Notes: a model not told the origin generated them from the sequence alone. A DNA stretch of 6,037 bases from FW021-bin31 sp036278455 (GCA_036278455.1 DASULB010000374.1:1-6037); one strand, 5' to 3'. Positions 1 through 5,743 are shown, numbered from the stretch's first letter. Made by a program: numbers and translations.

Positions 1-134
1 AGCAAGGAAACAAATGCTGCCCGTACGGGCATTGCGGAATATAACCAGGAACTGCAGGCGGCCGAGGCGGAATACCACAGAGGTGAATTGCCACCCATGA
101 TGAGTTTATGAATGTGAAGCAGATAAAGAAATGA
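1..134 (+). pseudogene. RelB/ParD-like antitoxin, C-terminal part, frameshifted
   Basis: This is the tail of a gene that begins outside the window. Frame 1 reads a helical, charged stretch (AARTGIAEYNQELQAAEAEY, then HRGE) and then runs to a TGA at 109-111. Shifting one base at about 87 gives IATHDEFMNVKQIKK and a TGA at 132-134. Joined, the two parts resemble the end of small type II antitoxins of Bacteroidota, in which an EYN..L..A...Y..GE helix is followed by a 'THDE/SHEE-(V/F)M..VK' tail. A one-base deletion near 85-90 would explain the break. The restored stop overlaps an ATG in an ATGA (131-134), the usual antitoxin-toxin coupling. The family call comes from remembered patterns; the frameshift is seen directly. 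A sequencing error could also cause it. Confidence 0.55.
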
Positions 135-169
135 TAGAGAAGGGTTATAAGGTAGTTTGGCCATGGTAA
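131..169 (+). pseudogene. RelE/ParE-like toxin, 5' stub only
   Basis: The ATG overlaps the repaired antitoxin stop as ATGA. The reading frame gives MIEKGYKVVWPW and then a TAA at 167-169. 'M..(K)GYKVVW' followed by S/T and a helix is a common beginning of RelE/ParE-fold toxins, which are normally about 90-100 residues long. Only the first beta strand is left, so the product cannot be an active ribonuclease or gyrase inhibitor. The sequence after about 163 no longer fits a toxin in any frame and instead matches the SRAP-like fragment, so the gene was probably cut by a deletion or recombination joint here. Twelve residues are thin evidence; the position behind an antitoxin-like tail is the main support. 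Confidence 0.45.
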
Positions 170-363
170 GGCCTTACGAGGATGATAAAATGGCCGCTTA
201 CACAATATCACGGGATTTTAATTCAAAGAAAATAAAGACCAATACAACGGAGATCACCACCGCCGTTGGATTCGACGGCCTTCGAAATTTTAATCAATGG
301 GTAGGCATATGCCTATCGTTACAAAATATGAATGTGATTTGGCACGACATCATTAGAGGATAG
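163..363 (+). pseudogene. SRAP (YedK/HMCES-like) C-terminal fragment
   Basis: The open frame starts MVRPYEDDKMAAYTISRDF and continues NSKKIKTNTTEITTAV-GFDGL. This matches the end of SRAP domains (SOS-response-associated proteins that crosslink to abasic sites in single-stranded DNA), where '(L)LxPYPxDxMxAYPVSxxVNxxKNxxPExIxPV' is typical. The catalytic N-terminal Cys2 and the central His/Glu region are absent, so the fragment cannot work. The part after about residue 45 (RNFNQWVGI to IIRG) has no recognised similarity and may be read-through past the original stop. It abuts the toxin stub at about 163. An in-frame TTG at 157 would only add two residues. It could instead be a short unknown ORF. 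Confidence 0.45.
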
Positions 364-423
364 ATTGTTTTAAGGGAAAAGACAATAATACGGATAAAAT
401 AACTCGAGGTGGAGTGGGAAAAT

Positions 424-455
424 GGGGGTGAAAAATGACAACCCCCGCCATTTTA
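424..455 (+). terminator. Possible terminator hairpin
   Basis: GGGGGT (424-429) pairs with ACCCCC (441-446) across an 11-base loop, and a T-rich tail (TTTTATT, 451-457) follows 4 bases later. Outer AATGG/CCATT pairing could lengthen the stem at the cost of a bulge. It lies in the otherwise empty 364-555 interval, between the remnants and the DoxX-like gene, where it could shield that gene from read-through. The tail is short of a clean U-run, so the call is tentative. Confidence 0.35.
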
Positions 456-484
456 TTGACTGCTTTTCATAAAATGTAACTTGT
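456..484 (+). promoter_or_regulatory. Candidate Bacteroidota promoter for DoxX-like gene
   Basis: A TTG (456-458, within TTGAC) is separated by 18 bases from TAACTTGT (477-484). The latter resembles the Bacteroidota -7 element TAnnTTTG with the TTG part one base early. Transcription would begin near 490, leaving about 65 bases of leader before the ATG at 556. The leader has no Shine-Dalgarno site but is A-rich just before the start, which is normal for the phylum. This is the only promoter-like pair I see in 364-555. Confidence 0.3.
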
Positions 485-555
485 TTATCAGGTAAAAAAC
501 TCTCATATCGTTCAATCGGCCTCATCATATTTATAAATCACGAAAATCAAAAAAC

Positions 556-972
556 ATGAAAGCAAACGAAATTAACCCTACCAGGGTGAACACGGTAAGA
601 ACAATTTTGTATTGGACCTTCGGCCTGCTCCCCATCCTCGCGGGGCTTGATAAATTTTTTCATGTCCTTACGAATTGGGATAAATACATCCTTGCTTTTC
701 AGGATGTCATTCCTTTCGCCCCGCACACCTTTATGATGATAGTCGGTATCATAGAAATTATTGCAGGGATCATTGTATTTATCATTCCCAGAGTGGGTGC
801 ATTTATTGTAGCTGCATGGCTTGCCTGCATTGCTATTGTATTAGTTGCCGGAATGAATTATTATGATATTGCTGTGCGGGATATTGTTATGGCTTTAAGC
901 GTTTTCTGCCTTGGCGAATTGTCTTTACGCCAAAAAAAGATAACACGCGAAACGCCGGTTGTGACACCATAA
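556..972 (+). CDS. DoxX-like four-helix membrane protein
   Basis: This is a 138-residue integral inner-membrane protein. Hydrophobic segments lie at about residues 16-32, 58-77, 80-99 and 105-120, the four-helix layout of the DoxX/DoxD-like superfamily. The first helix ends in GLLPILAGLDKFFHVLTNW, resembling the 'R...G..F...G..KF' motif region at the first helix of DoxX-like proteins, and GIIEIIAG (64-71) matches the usual second helix. The C-terminal tail (about 125-138) is polar and probably cytoplasmic. DoxX-like proteins are often linked to quinone or thiosulfate redox chemistry, but no substrate can be read from this sequence. The ATG at 556 is preceded by an A-rich leader and gives a short polar N-terminus before helix 1. 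It is intact, though remnants lie on both sides. The fold is likely; the function is unknown. Confidence 0.75.
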   Translation: MKANEINPTRVNTVRTILYWTFGLLPILAGLDKFFHVLTNWDKYILAFQDVIPFAPHTFMMIVGIIEIIAGIIVFIIPRVGAFIVAAWLACIAIVLVAGMNYYDIAVRDIVMALSVFCLGELSLRQKKITRETPVVTP

Positions 973-1085
973 ATATAAAAACCATCATTAAAAATAACAA
1001 GGCAGTTTTCACCATTGAAAAAATCGGAAGTTCCATTGGAAGAGGCTTAATCGCAGGAGCAGTATGAACAGCAACTGTTACACTT
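969..1085 (+). pseudogene. Membrane-protein fragment with internal stop
   Basis: Immediately after the DoxX-like stop, the frame through 972-1064 reads IKTIIKNNKAVFTIEKIG, then SSIGRGLIAGAV, then TGA (1065-1067), then TATVTLLHYIEKD. With a Gly in place of the stop (GGA to TGA is one change) the glycine-rich segment would read G.GLIAGAVGTATVTL. That is the pattern of a small membrane protein type in which 'GRGLxAGLAGTAAxTLSQxxE' forms the first helix. No ATG precedes it in frame; an ATA at 969-971 sits where an overlapping start would be. It looks like a second gene of the DoxX transcription unit that lost its start, took a nonsense change and was cut off near 1085 where TnpB-like sequence begins. 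Short and uncertain. Confidence 0.3.
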
Positions 1086-1287
1086 CTGCATTACATAGAG
1101 AAAGATCGACAATATGCCTGTTAGTTTTGCGCGGGCGAATGCCGCTTCAAAGGCATTGAGTATAGAAACTTCCGATAGAGAAGACTGTGGAAAATTCTCT
1201 ATAGCCCGGCCAAAGGCCGGACTGCGTCTAAACCAATTAGATGCCCTCACGGGCAAGCCCACTAATCCTGAGTTAGTGGGTGATTGA
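1086..1287 (+). pseudogene. tnpB: tnpB 3' remnant (IS200/IS605 group)
   Basis: In the frame through 1101-1130 the sequence reads KDRQYAC-stop-FC, matching the last strand and cysteine pair of the TnpB zinc finger (L.DR.Y.C..C). In the next frame (from 1129) it reads ARANAASKALSI, matching the following 'DRDxNAAxNIL' block that carries the third RuvC aspartate; here that Asp is an Ala. This frame stays open to a TGA at 1285-1287, giving about 50 residues after NAA, and overlaps the hairpin array. That is the arrangement at the 3' end of tnpB genes, where coding sequence and omega RNA overlap. The nearest upstream stop, the internal TAG and the frame change show it is dead. The first zinc-finger cysteines and everything upstream are missing, and no tnpA is present. 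The downstream hairpins are the stronger evidence. Confidence 0.5.
1206..1287 (+). ncRNA. Omega-RNA-like 3' scaffold / IS605 right end
   Basis: Four stems follow each other in 75 bases. Stem 1 is CCGGCC (1206-1211)/GGCCGG (1215-1220). Stem 2 is 1224-1231/1237-1244 (8 pairs, one G-T). Stem 3 is GCCC (1243-1246)/GGGC (1251-1254). Stem 4 is CCCACTAA (1258-1265)/TTAGTGGG (1273-1280). GGGC at 1251-1254 could instead pair with GCCC at 1257-1260, so stems 2-4 compete, as in folded guide RNAs. The end 'AAGCCC-stem-GGG-TGATTGAC' closely recalls the right end of IS200/IS605 and IS1341 elements (AAGCCC...GGGTAGTTCAC-like), which doubles as the 3' end of the TnpB omega RNA. A guide would begin at about 1288. 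Whether it is still transcribed cannot be seen. A decayed right end is the safest reading. Confidence 0.5.
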
Positions 1288-1392
1288 CTTTGGCGCAATA
1301 CAAGTGATGATTTTTTTAAGGTGAAGACGTAAAAGGTACCGTCGGTCTCATGAACGGTTCTTATTTTCTTGCCAGAAGGCAACCTTCCATTT

Positions 1393-2196
1393 TTATTTCA
1401 TCCCCACCTTCACCATCACTTCGCCGAAATATGCCGGTGCCTTTAATAACCTGCTGCCATACCAGGAGAACATTTCCCCGTCTACCAAAAGGATTTTCAT
1501 TTCCGGAAACAGTTCGCGGATTTCCGCGGCGTGTTTTTCCCGGAAGGGAAAGGGCTCAGAGGAGAGCAGCACCAGCTCGCATTTTTCTTCCCGCAAATCC
1601 TTGAGATCGATGACAGGATAACGGGATAAATGGCCAAAGCAATTCCTCAATCCGCAATGCTCCATCATGTCATCGATGAAGGTATCTCCCGCCGCCACCA
1701 TCCACGGATCACGCCATATAAAGTATGCCGTTTGAGGTTTCCGGATGCTGGTCAAAGGCGATGAATGCAAAGCCTGGAACCGCCGTTTGATCTCCCCGTT
1801 GAGATCCCCCGCCTGTTTGTTCTTTCCCGTGAGCTGTCCGATGGATCGGATCATGTCCATCGCGTCCGTCAGGTCCCCGATGTCACTGACCCATACAGGA
1901 AACTCCCGCATCAGCTCGTGTAATTGCCCCTTTTCGTTTTCTTCCTTGTTGGCGATGATCAGATCGGGCTTCAGTCCGCGGATAGCGTCCAGGTGAAGGT
2001 TTTTGGTGCCACCCACCCGTAGCTTTTCCCTGAACCACTTTTTCGGATGCACGCAAAATTTTGTGATGCCCACCACTTCATGCTCTAATCCGAGATCATA
2101 CAATAATTCGGTTTGTGAGGGCACCACCGAGATGATGCGACGGGGCGGCGCGGGCACCGCTACTATTGTTCCTAACTGATCGGTGAATTCCGTCAT
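1393..2196 (-). CDS. BtuF-like helical-backbone metal receptor, no signal peptide
   Basis: This is a 267-residue class III substrate-binding protein of the BtuF/FepB type (COG0614), which binds cobalamin, haem or ferric siderophores between two lobes joined by a long helix. Visible blocks are PPRRIISVVPSQTELLYDLG (17-36), GITKFCVHP (43-51), GGTKNL (62-67), LKPDLIIANKEEN (75-87), a helical backbone at about 108-144, IWRDPWMVAAGDTFIDDMM (160-178), LLSSEPFPF in the C-lobe and GEMFSWYGSRLL near the end. Length fits a mature receptor. There is no signal peptide or lipoprotein cysteine: the protein starts MTEFTDQLG and an in-frame TAG lies 9 bases before the ATG, so no longer start exists. It follows the CBS-type gene on the same strand after 82 bp. 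No permease or ATPase gene is next to it. Ligand and cellular location are open; it may be a cytoplasmic binding protein. Confidence 0.85.
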   Translation of the reverse strand: MTEFTDQLGTIVAVPAPPRRIISVVPSQTELLYDLGLEHEVVGITKFCVHPKKWFREKLRVGGTKNLHLDAIRGLKPDLIIANKEENEKGQLHELMREFPVWVSDIGDLTDAMDMIRSIGQLTGKNKQAGDLNGEIKRRFQALHSSPLTSIRKPQTAYFIWRDPWMVAAGDTFIDDMMEHCGLRNCFGHLSRYPVIDLKDLREEKCELVLLSSEPFPFREKHAAEIRELFPEMKILLVDGEMFSWYGSRLLKAPAYFGEVMVKVGMK

Positions 2197-2278
2197 GTCC
2201 TGCTATATAGATTTCTTACTACAGATGGGATCAGCCGAAGCATATTTTAACAACCACCGGTTTTTAATGCTGACGGGT

Positions 2279-3640
2279 TCATCCGCCACCCAGTGACTGC
2301 AGGATATCATATTTAGTGACGATATGATATTGCCCGCTTTCATTCTGGGTCAGCACAGCGCCATTGTCCTTATTAATGTAGGCAGAAAGCCTTTCTATGG
2401 GCGTGGTGTCTGCGACCAACGGAAAAGGCGCATGCATAACCTCTTTTACTGCCTTGTCTTTGATAGCCGGATCGTCGATGATCTTACCAAAAAGCATCCC
2501 TTCCGAGATGGCGCCGACAGGGTTTCCGTCTTTCATGACGGGAATATGTTCGATATCGAATTTTTTCATTTTTGCCACGGCATCCGTCACCTTGTCATCG
2601 GGCCCCAGGTTTACCAGGGGAAGGCCTTTGCGGGCGCTTACAATGTCTTTCACCGTTTTCACGTGTAAAAAACCGCGTTCCAGCATCCAGGCGTCATTAT
2701 ATATCTTTCCCACATAACGGCTGCCGTGGTCGTGGAAAATGACGACGACCAGATCATCGGGGCTTAGCTTGTCCTTTAATTGGATGAGTCCCTGCAGGGC
2801 GGAGCCGGCGGAGTAGCCGATGAAGATCCCTTCTTCTTTGGCGATACGCCTGGCCATGATGGCGCCATCCTTATCGGTCACCTTTTCAAAATGATCGATG
2901 ACCGTCATGTCGTAATTGGCGGGTACGAAATCTTCGCCGATGCCCTCGGTGATATAAGGATATACCTCACTCATGTCAAGTTCACCCGTATCGAAATATT
3001 TTTTCAACAGGGAGCCGTAACTGTCGATCGCCCATACCTGGATGGCAGGGTTCTTTTCTTTGAGGAATTTTCCTGTGCCCGATACGGTTCCCCCGGTGCC
3101 GGTGGCCACGATGAGGTGCGTGATCTTTCCATCGGTTTGTTCCCATATTTCCGGGCCGGTCTGTTCATAATGGGCCTGGCGGTTGGCCAGGTTATCATAC
3201 TGGTTTACATAAACGGAATTGGGGATCTCTTTGGCAAGCCGACGGGCCACCGAATAATAGGATCTGGGATCATCAGGTCCCACATTGGTGGGACAGACGA
3301 TGACCTCGGCGCCCACGGCGCGCAGGATATCGATCTTTTCCTGCGATTGCTTGTCGTTGGTCGTAAAGATACAGCGATAACCCTTGATGATGGCGGCCAT
3401 GGCCAGCCCCATGCCGGTATTTCCCGAGGTGCCTTCGATCAGCGTGCCGCCGGGTTTTAGTTCTCCCGACCTTTCGGCTTCTTCCACCATTTTTACGGCC
3501 ATACGGTCTTTGAGGGAATTACCGGGGTTGAAAAACTCCACTTTGGCGTAGACGGGGCAGGGCAGCGATGCGGTCACCTTATTGAGTCTGACGAGCGGCG
3601 TATCGCCAATCGTTTCCAGGATGTTGTTGAATATTTTCAT
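2279..3640 (-). CDS. Cystathionine beta-synthase-type PLP enzyme with CBS pair
   Basis: This 453-residue protein is of the fold-type II PLP family. It probably condenses serine (or an activated serine) with homocysteine to cystathionine in transsulfuration, or acts as a cysteine synthase. The Schiff-base lysine is K44 in NPGNSLKDR. The substrate loop is EGTSGNTG (69-76), the PLP phosphate loop is GTGGT (181-185), and GYSAGS at 275-280 carries the residue facing the pyridine nitrogen. FHDHGSRYVGKIYND (302-316) matches the '(P)DxGxRYxxKxxND' block of cystathionine beta-synthases. Two CBS domains fill about 328-390 and 394-453 and normally bind adenosyl ligands to control activity. The N-terminal haem domain of animal enzymes is absent. 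The ATG at 3640 gives the standard start IFNNILETIGDTPLV. It is first of a minus-strand pair and divergent from bioD. Telling CBS from cysteine synthase needs biochemical data. Confidence 0.92.
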   Translation of the reverse strand: MKIFNNILETIGDTPLVRLNKVTASLPCPVYAKVEFFNPGNSLKDRMAVKMVEEAERSGELKPGGTLIEGTSGNTGMGLAMAAIIKGYRCIFTTNDKQSQEKIDILRAVGAEVIVCPTNVGPDDPRSYYSVARRLAKEIPNSVYVNQYDNLANRQAHYEQTGPEIWEQTDGKITHLIVATGTGGTVSGTGKFLKEKNPAIQVWAIDSYGSLLKKYFDTGELDMSEVYPYITEGIGEDFVPANYDMTVIDHFEKVTDKDGAIMARRIAKEEGIFIGYSAGSALQGLIQLKDKLSPDDLVVVIFHDHGSRYVGKIYNDAWMLERGFLHVKTVKDIVSARKGLPLVNLGPDDKVTDAVAKMKKFDIEHIPVMKDGNPVGAISEGMLFGKIIDDPAIKDKAVKEVMHAPFPLVADTTPIERLSAYINKDNGAVLTQNESGQYHIVTKYDILQSLGGG

Positions 3641-3677
3641 GGCTGTTCACTCATTTTTTTAATGTACTTTTTGCATG

Positions 3678-3698
3678 GCCGCCTCCAAATCCGGCGGC
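3678..3698 (-). other. Hairpin in leader of the CBS-type gene
   Basis: GCCGCC (3678-3683) and GGCGGC (3693-3698) form a six-pair GC stem with a nine-base loop, 38-58 bases upstream of the ATG at 3640 on the minus strand. There is no T-run after it on either strand, so it is not a classical terminator. It may be a leader structure. I recognise no riboswitch. Confidence 0.3.
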
Positions 3699-3786
3699 GG
3701 TTCAAACCTTCCGTATATCTATGGGGATATCCTTTTCCTTTTTGATGACCCACTGATCCCAGCCAGAGATGCATAAAGACCGGTCT

Positions 3787-3794
3787 CAAAATTA
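3787..3794 (-). promoter_or_regulatory. Possible -7 box for the CBS-type gene
   Basis: On the minus strand these bases read TAATTTTG, an exact TAnnTTTG match. No TTG lies at the usual distance upstream (the nearest, 3807-3809, is only 12 bases away), so support is weak. The transcript would carry a leader of about 140 bases including the hairpin at 3678-3698. Confidence 0.25.
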
Positions 3795-3838
3795 CTATAA
3801 ATTCCCCAAACCCCCTTTCCGGTTCGCCTAAAAATAGG

Positions 3839-3846
3839 TAGGTTTG
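3839..3846 (+). promoter_or_regulatory. -7 box of the bioD promoter
   Basis: TAGGTTTG matches the Bacteroidota -7 element TAnnTTTG exactly. A -33 TTG is not evident at 19-21 bases upstream (only TTT at 3816-3818 and TTC at 3823-3825). Transcription would start near 3853, only about 10 bases before the GTG at 3863, so the bioD message would be almost leaderless. Its last three bases lie inside the palindrome at 3844-3862. Confidence 0.45.
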
Positions 3847-3862
3847 TCCAAATTTTGGACAA
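3844..3862. promoter_or_regulatory. 19-bp palindrome, likely operator at bioD
   Basis: TTGTCCAAA and TTTGGACAA are perfect 9-base inverted arms around one T. The site covers the end of the -7 box, the predicted start of transcription and all bases up to the GTG of bioD, so a bound dimer would block the promoter. The one-base centre makes an RNA hairpin unlikely and a DNA-binding site likely. The usual BirA operator has two short arms about 14-16 bases apart, so this layout differs, and it does not match the BioR (TTATCTATAA) or BioQ sites I know. The regulator is not encoded in the window. No second copy was found here. Confidence 0.6.
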
Positions 3863-4510
3863 GTGGAAGGAGAAATTATTTTTGTGACCGGCATCGGCAC
3901 CGGCATCGGAAAAACGGTCGTATCCGCCGTTTTAACCGAGGCTTTGCAGGCCGATTACTGGAAACCCATTCAGTCGGGCCTGGAAGAGCTCACCGATACG
4001 GCTGTGGTCAGGTCACTGGTATCCAACCGGCAAACCCGCTTCTGGGAAGAGGCTTTCAGGCTGCAGACCCCCGCGTCACCGCATCTCTCAGCGCGCATCG
4101 ATAACGTGCATATCGGACTGGAAGATATCATGGCTTCTTTCAACCGGCAGCGTAATCCCGCCAGGCATGTGGTCATCGAGGGTGCGGGCGGACTGATGGT
4201 GCCGCTCAATGAGAAGGATTTCTATCCCGATCTTATCCCACTGCTGGGTGCGAAGCTGATCGTGGTATCCAACCAATATCTTGGGAATATCAACCATTCA
4301 CTGCTTACTGCGGAAGTGCTGAGATATAAGGCATTGCCCGTCCTGGGATGGATCTTCAATGGAACCTATCATGTCAATGAAGAAGATATTGTCAGGTGGA
4401 GCGGGCTGGAGAAGATCGGCAGGATCGAACAGGAGGACCTTATGGATGCTGCCACGGTAAGCCGCTACGCCGAAAAGCTGAGACCGCGGCTGGAGCGGCT
4501 ACTGTCCTGA
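3863..4510 (+). CDS. bioD: Dethiobiotin synthetase
   Basis: The 215-residue enzyme closes the ureido ring of dethiobiotin from 7,8-diaminopelargonate, CO2 and ATP in the cytoplasm, the next-to-last step of biotin synthesis. The P-loop TGIGTGIGKT (9-18) starts right after the first strand, with K17 as Walker lysine. KPIQSG (34-39) holds the second conserved lysine that binds the carbamate, SPHLSA (72-77) is the substrate loop, and EGAGGLMVPL (106-115) is the Mg/diaminopelargonate motif. VSNQYLGNINHSLLT and IFNG follow as in the family. Length is normal. The GTG at 3863 is chosen because it alone gives the complete first strand (EGEIIFVTG). No bioB, bioF or bioA lies in the window. The promoter and palindrome upstream suggest repression. 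The formimidoyltransferase gene follows after 25 bp. Confidence 0.95.
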   Translation: MEGEIIFVTGIGTGIGKTVVSAVLTEALQADYWKPIQSGLEELTDTAVVRSLVSNRQTRFWEEAFRLQTPASPHLSARIDNVHIGLEDIMASFNRQRNPARHVVIEGAGGLMVPLNEKDFYPDLIPLLGAKLIVVSNQYLGNINHSLLTAEVLRYKALPVLGWIFNGTYHVNEEDIVRWSGLEKIGRIEQEDLMDAATVSRYAEKLRPRLERLLS

Positions 4511-4535
4511 GCGTGTTACCATAAAAACCTGACCT

Positions 4536-5582
4536 ATGCAACGGCAAATCATCGAGTGCGTACCTAACTTCAGCGAAGGCAGGGACCCGGTAGTCATCCG
4601 GGCCATTACCGCGGAAATTACCAGGGTGCCCGGGGTGAAATTATTGCATGTGGATCCGGGAAAAGGCGCTCACCGGACAGTTGTCAGCTTCGCTGGCGAT
4701 CCTGAGCACGTGGCCACTGCGGCTTTCCTGGCCATCAGAAAGGCAGCCGAACTGATCGATATGCGCCACCACCGGGGAGCGCATCCCCGCATGGGTGCCA
4801 CCGATGTTTGCCCGCTGATCCCGGTTTCCGGCATCACCATGGAGGCGGTTGCGGGTTATGCCCGGCGTCTCGCCAAAAGGGTGGGTGAGGAACTGCAAAT
4901 CCCGGTCTACCTTTATGAATATGCTGCCACGACAGAAAACCGAAAGAACCTGGCCGATATCCGCCGGGGGGGATATGAGGGATTGGAAGCCAGGTTCAGC
5001 GACCCGGCATGGCGTCCTGATTACGGAGCGGCTGTTTTCAATCCAAGATCGGGTGCCACCGCTATCGGCGCACGTGATTTTTTGGTCGCTTATAATGTAA
5101 ACCTGGATACCACTTCGGTAAGACTCGCCAACGCCGTGGCATTTGATGTCAGGGAAAAGGGCAGGATCAAAAGAACGGACGGAAGGATCCTCCTGGACAC
5201 CGGAGGCCACCCCCTGCGGACACCGGGCCTGCTAAAGGCGGTGAAGGCCATCGGCTGGTTTATCGAAGAATACGGCATCGCACAGGTCTCCATGAACCTG
5301 ACGGATTTGAAGATCACACCGCTCCACCTGGCATTCGAGGCCTGTTCAGAAAGCGCCCGCAAGCGGGGAATGCGTGTTACGGGAAGCGAGTTGGTGGGGC
5401 TTATTCCCCTGCAGTCCTTGCTGGATGCCGGCCGGTATTTTTTGGCTGAACAACAAAGATATTCCGGGTTGAGTGATAAAGAATTGATAACGGCAGCCGT
5501 CAGATACCTGGGTCTTGATGAACTGGCGCCCTTTGATCCCAGGGAAAAAGTGATTGAATATGTAATGAGTCCCGATCGGTAA
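4536..5582 (+). CDS. ftcD: Glutamate formimidoyltransferase (stand-alone)
   Basis: The 348-residue enzyme moves the formimino group of N-formimino-L-glutamate to tetrahydrofolate, the last step of one histidine-degradation route. The start reads IIECVPNFSEGRD, the family's signature. RGAHPRMGATDVCPLIP (80-96) contains H83, which lines up with the catalytic His82 of the pig enzyme. GGYEGL, DYGAAVFNPRSGATAIGARD and FLVAYNVNLDT mark the junction of the N- and C-subdomains, and the C-subdomain continues with GRI..TGGHPLRTPGLLKAVKAIGW and QVSMNLTD. The cyclodeaminase domain fused in animals is absent, so another protein must process 5-formimino-THF. The ATG at 4536 has no Shine-Dalgarno site. It lies 25 bp after bioD and is probably cotranscribed, though no pathway link is obvious. 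No hutH, hutU or hutI lies in the window. Confidence 0.93.
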   Translation: MQRQIIECVPNFSEGRDPVVIRAITAEITRVPGVKLLHVDPGKGAHRTVVSFAGDPEHVATAAFLAIRKAAELIDMRHHRGAHPRMGATDVCPLIPVSGITMEAVAGYARRLAKRVGEELQIPVYLYEYAATTENRKNLADIRRGGYEGLEARFSDPAWRPDYGAAVFNPRSGATAIGARDFLVAYNVNLDTTSVRLANAVAFDVREKGRIKRTDGRILLDTGGHPLRTPGLLKAVKAIGWFIEEYGIAQVSMNLTDLKITPLHLAFEACSESARKRGMRVTGSELVGLIPLQSLLDAGRYFLAEQQRYSGLSDKELITAAVRYLGLDELAPFDPREKVIEYVMSPDR

Positions 5583-5743
5583 GTGTCCGCAGAATTCTTG
5601 CTGTAGCCATCACCTGAAGTTTACCATAAAGCGCGTGCCGTCAAAATTACAGGAACGGTGAATGCCTGCCCGGGAAATTGCCGGGGGAATGTTAAACCTG
5701 TCTGGATTTAGGTGGAATATCCTACTTTTACATCCACAGCTTT

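Noticed and set aside
1206..1280. Hairpin row as a CRISPR array or REP cluster
   Set aside because: The stems differ from one another in sequence and length and have no regular spacers. The order and ending fit an IS605 right end better.
1047..1382. Minus-strand open frame of 111 codons as a complete gene
   Set aside because: Most of it is the reverse of the hairpin array and TnpB relic. Only its first 24 or so residues look protein-like and are reported as a finding.
1369..1382. TTGCC-AGAA-GGCAA hairpin as terminator of the metal-receptor gene
   Set aside because: On the minus strand the hairpin is followed by GAAAATAAG, with no T-run. The T-rich side faces the plus strand, where no intact gene ends.
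2780..3460. Long plus-strand open frame of 226 codons
   Set aside because: It lies entirely antisense to the well-supported CBS-type gene and shows no family motifs; its length reflects the codon pattern of the real gene.
3637..3906. Minus-strand open frame upstream of the CBS-type gene
   Set aside because: It spans the divergent control region and the start of bioD and has no recognisable domain.
4641..5210. Minus-strand open frame of 189 codons
   Set aside because: It is antisense to the formimidoyltransferase, which has clear motifs through the same stretch.
5669..5685. CCCGG/CCGGG hairpin after ftcD as a terminator
   Set aside because: It has only five pairs and is followed by GGAATGTTAAACC rather than a T-run.
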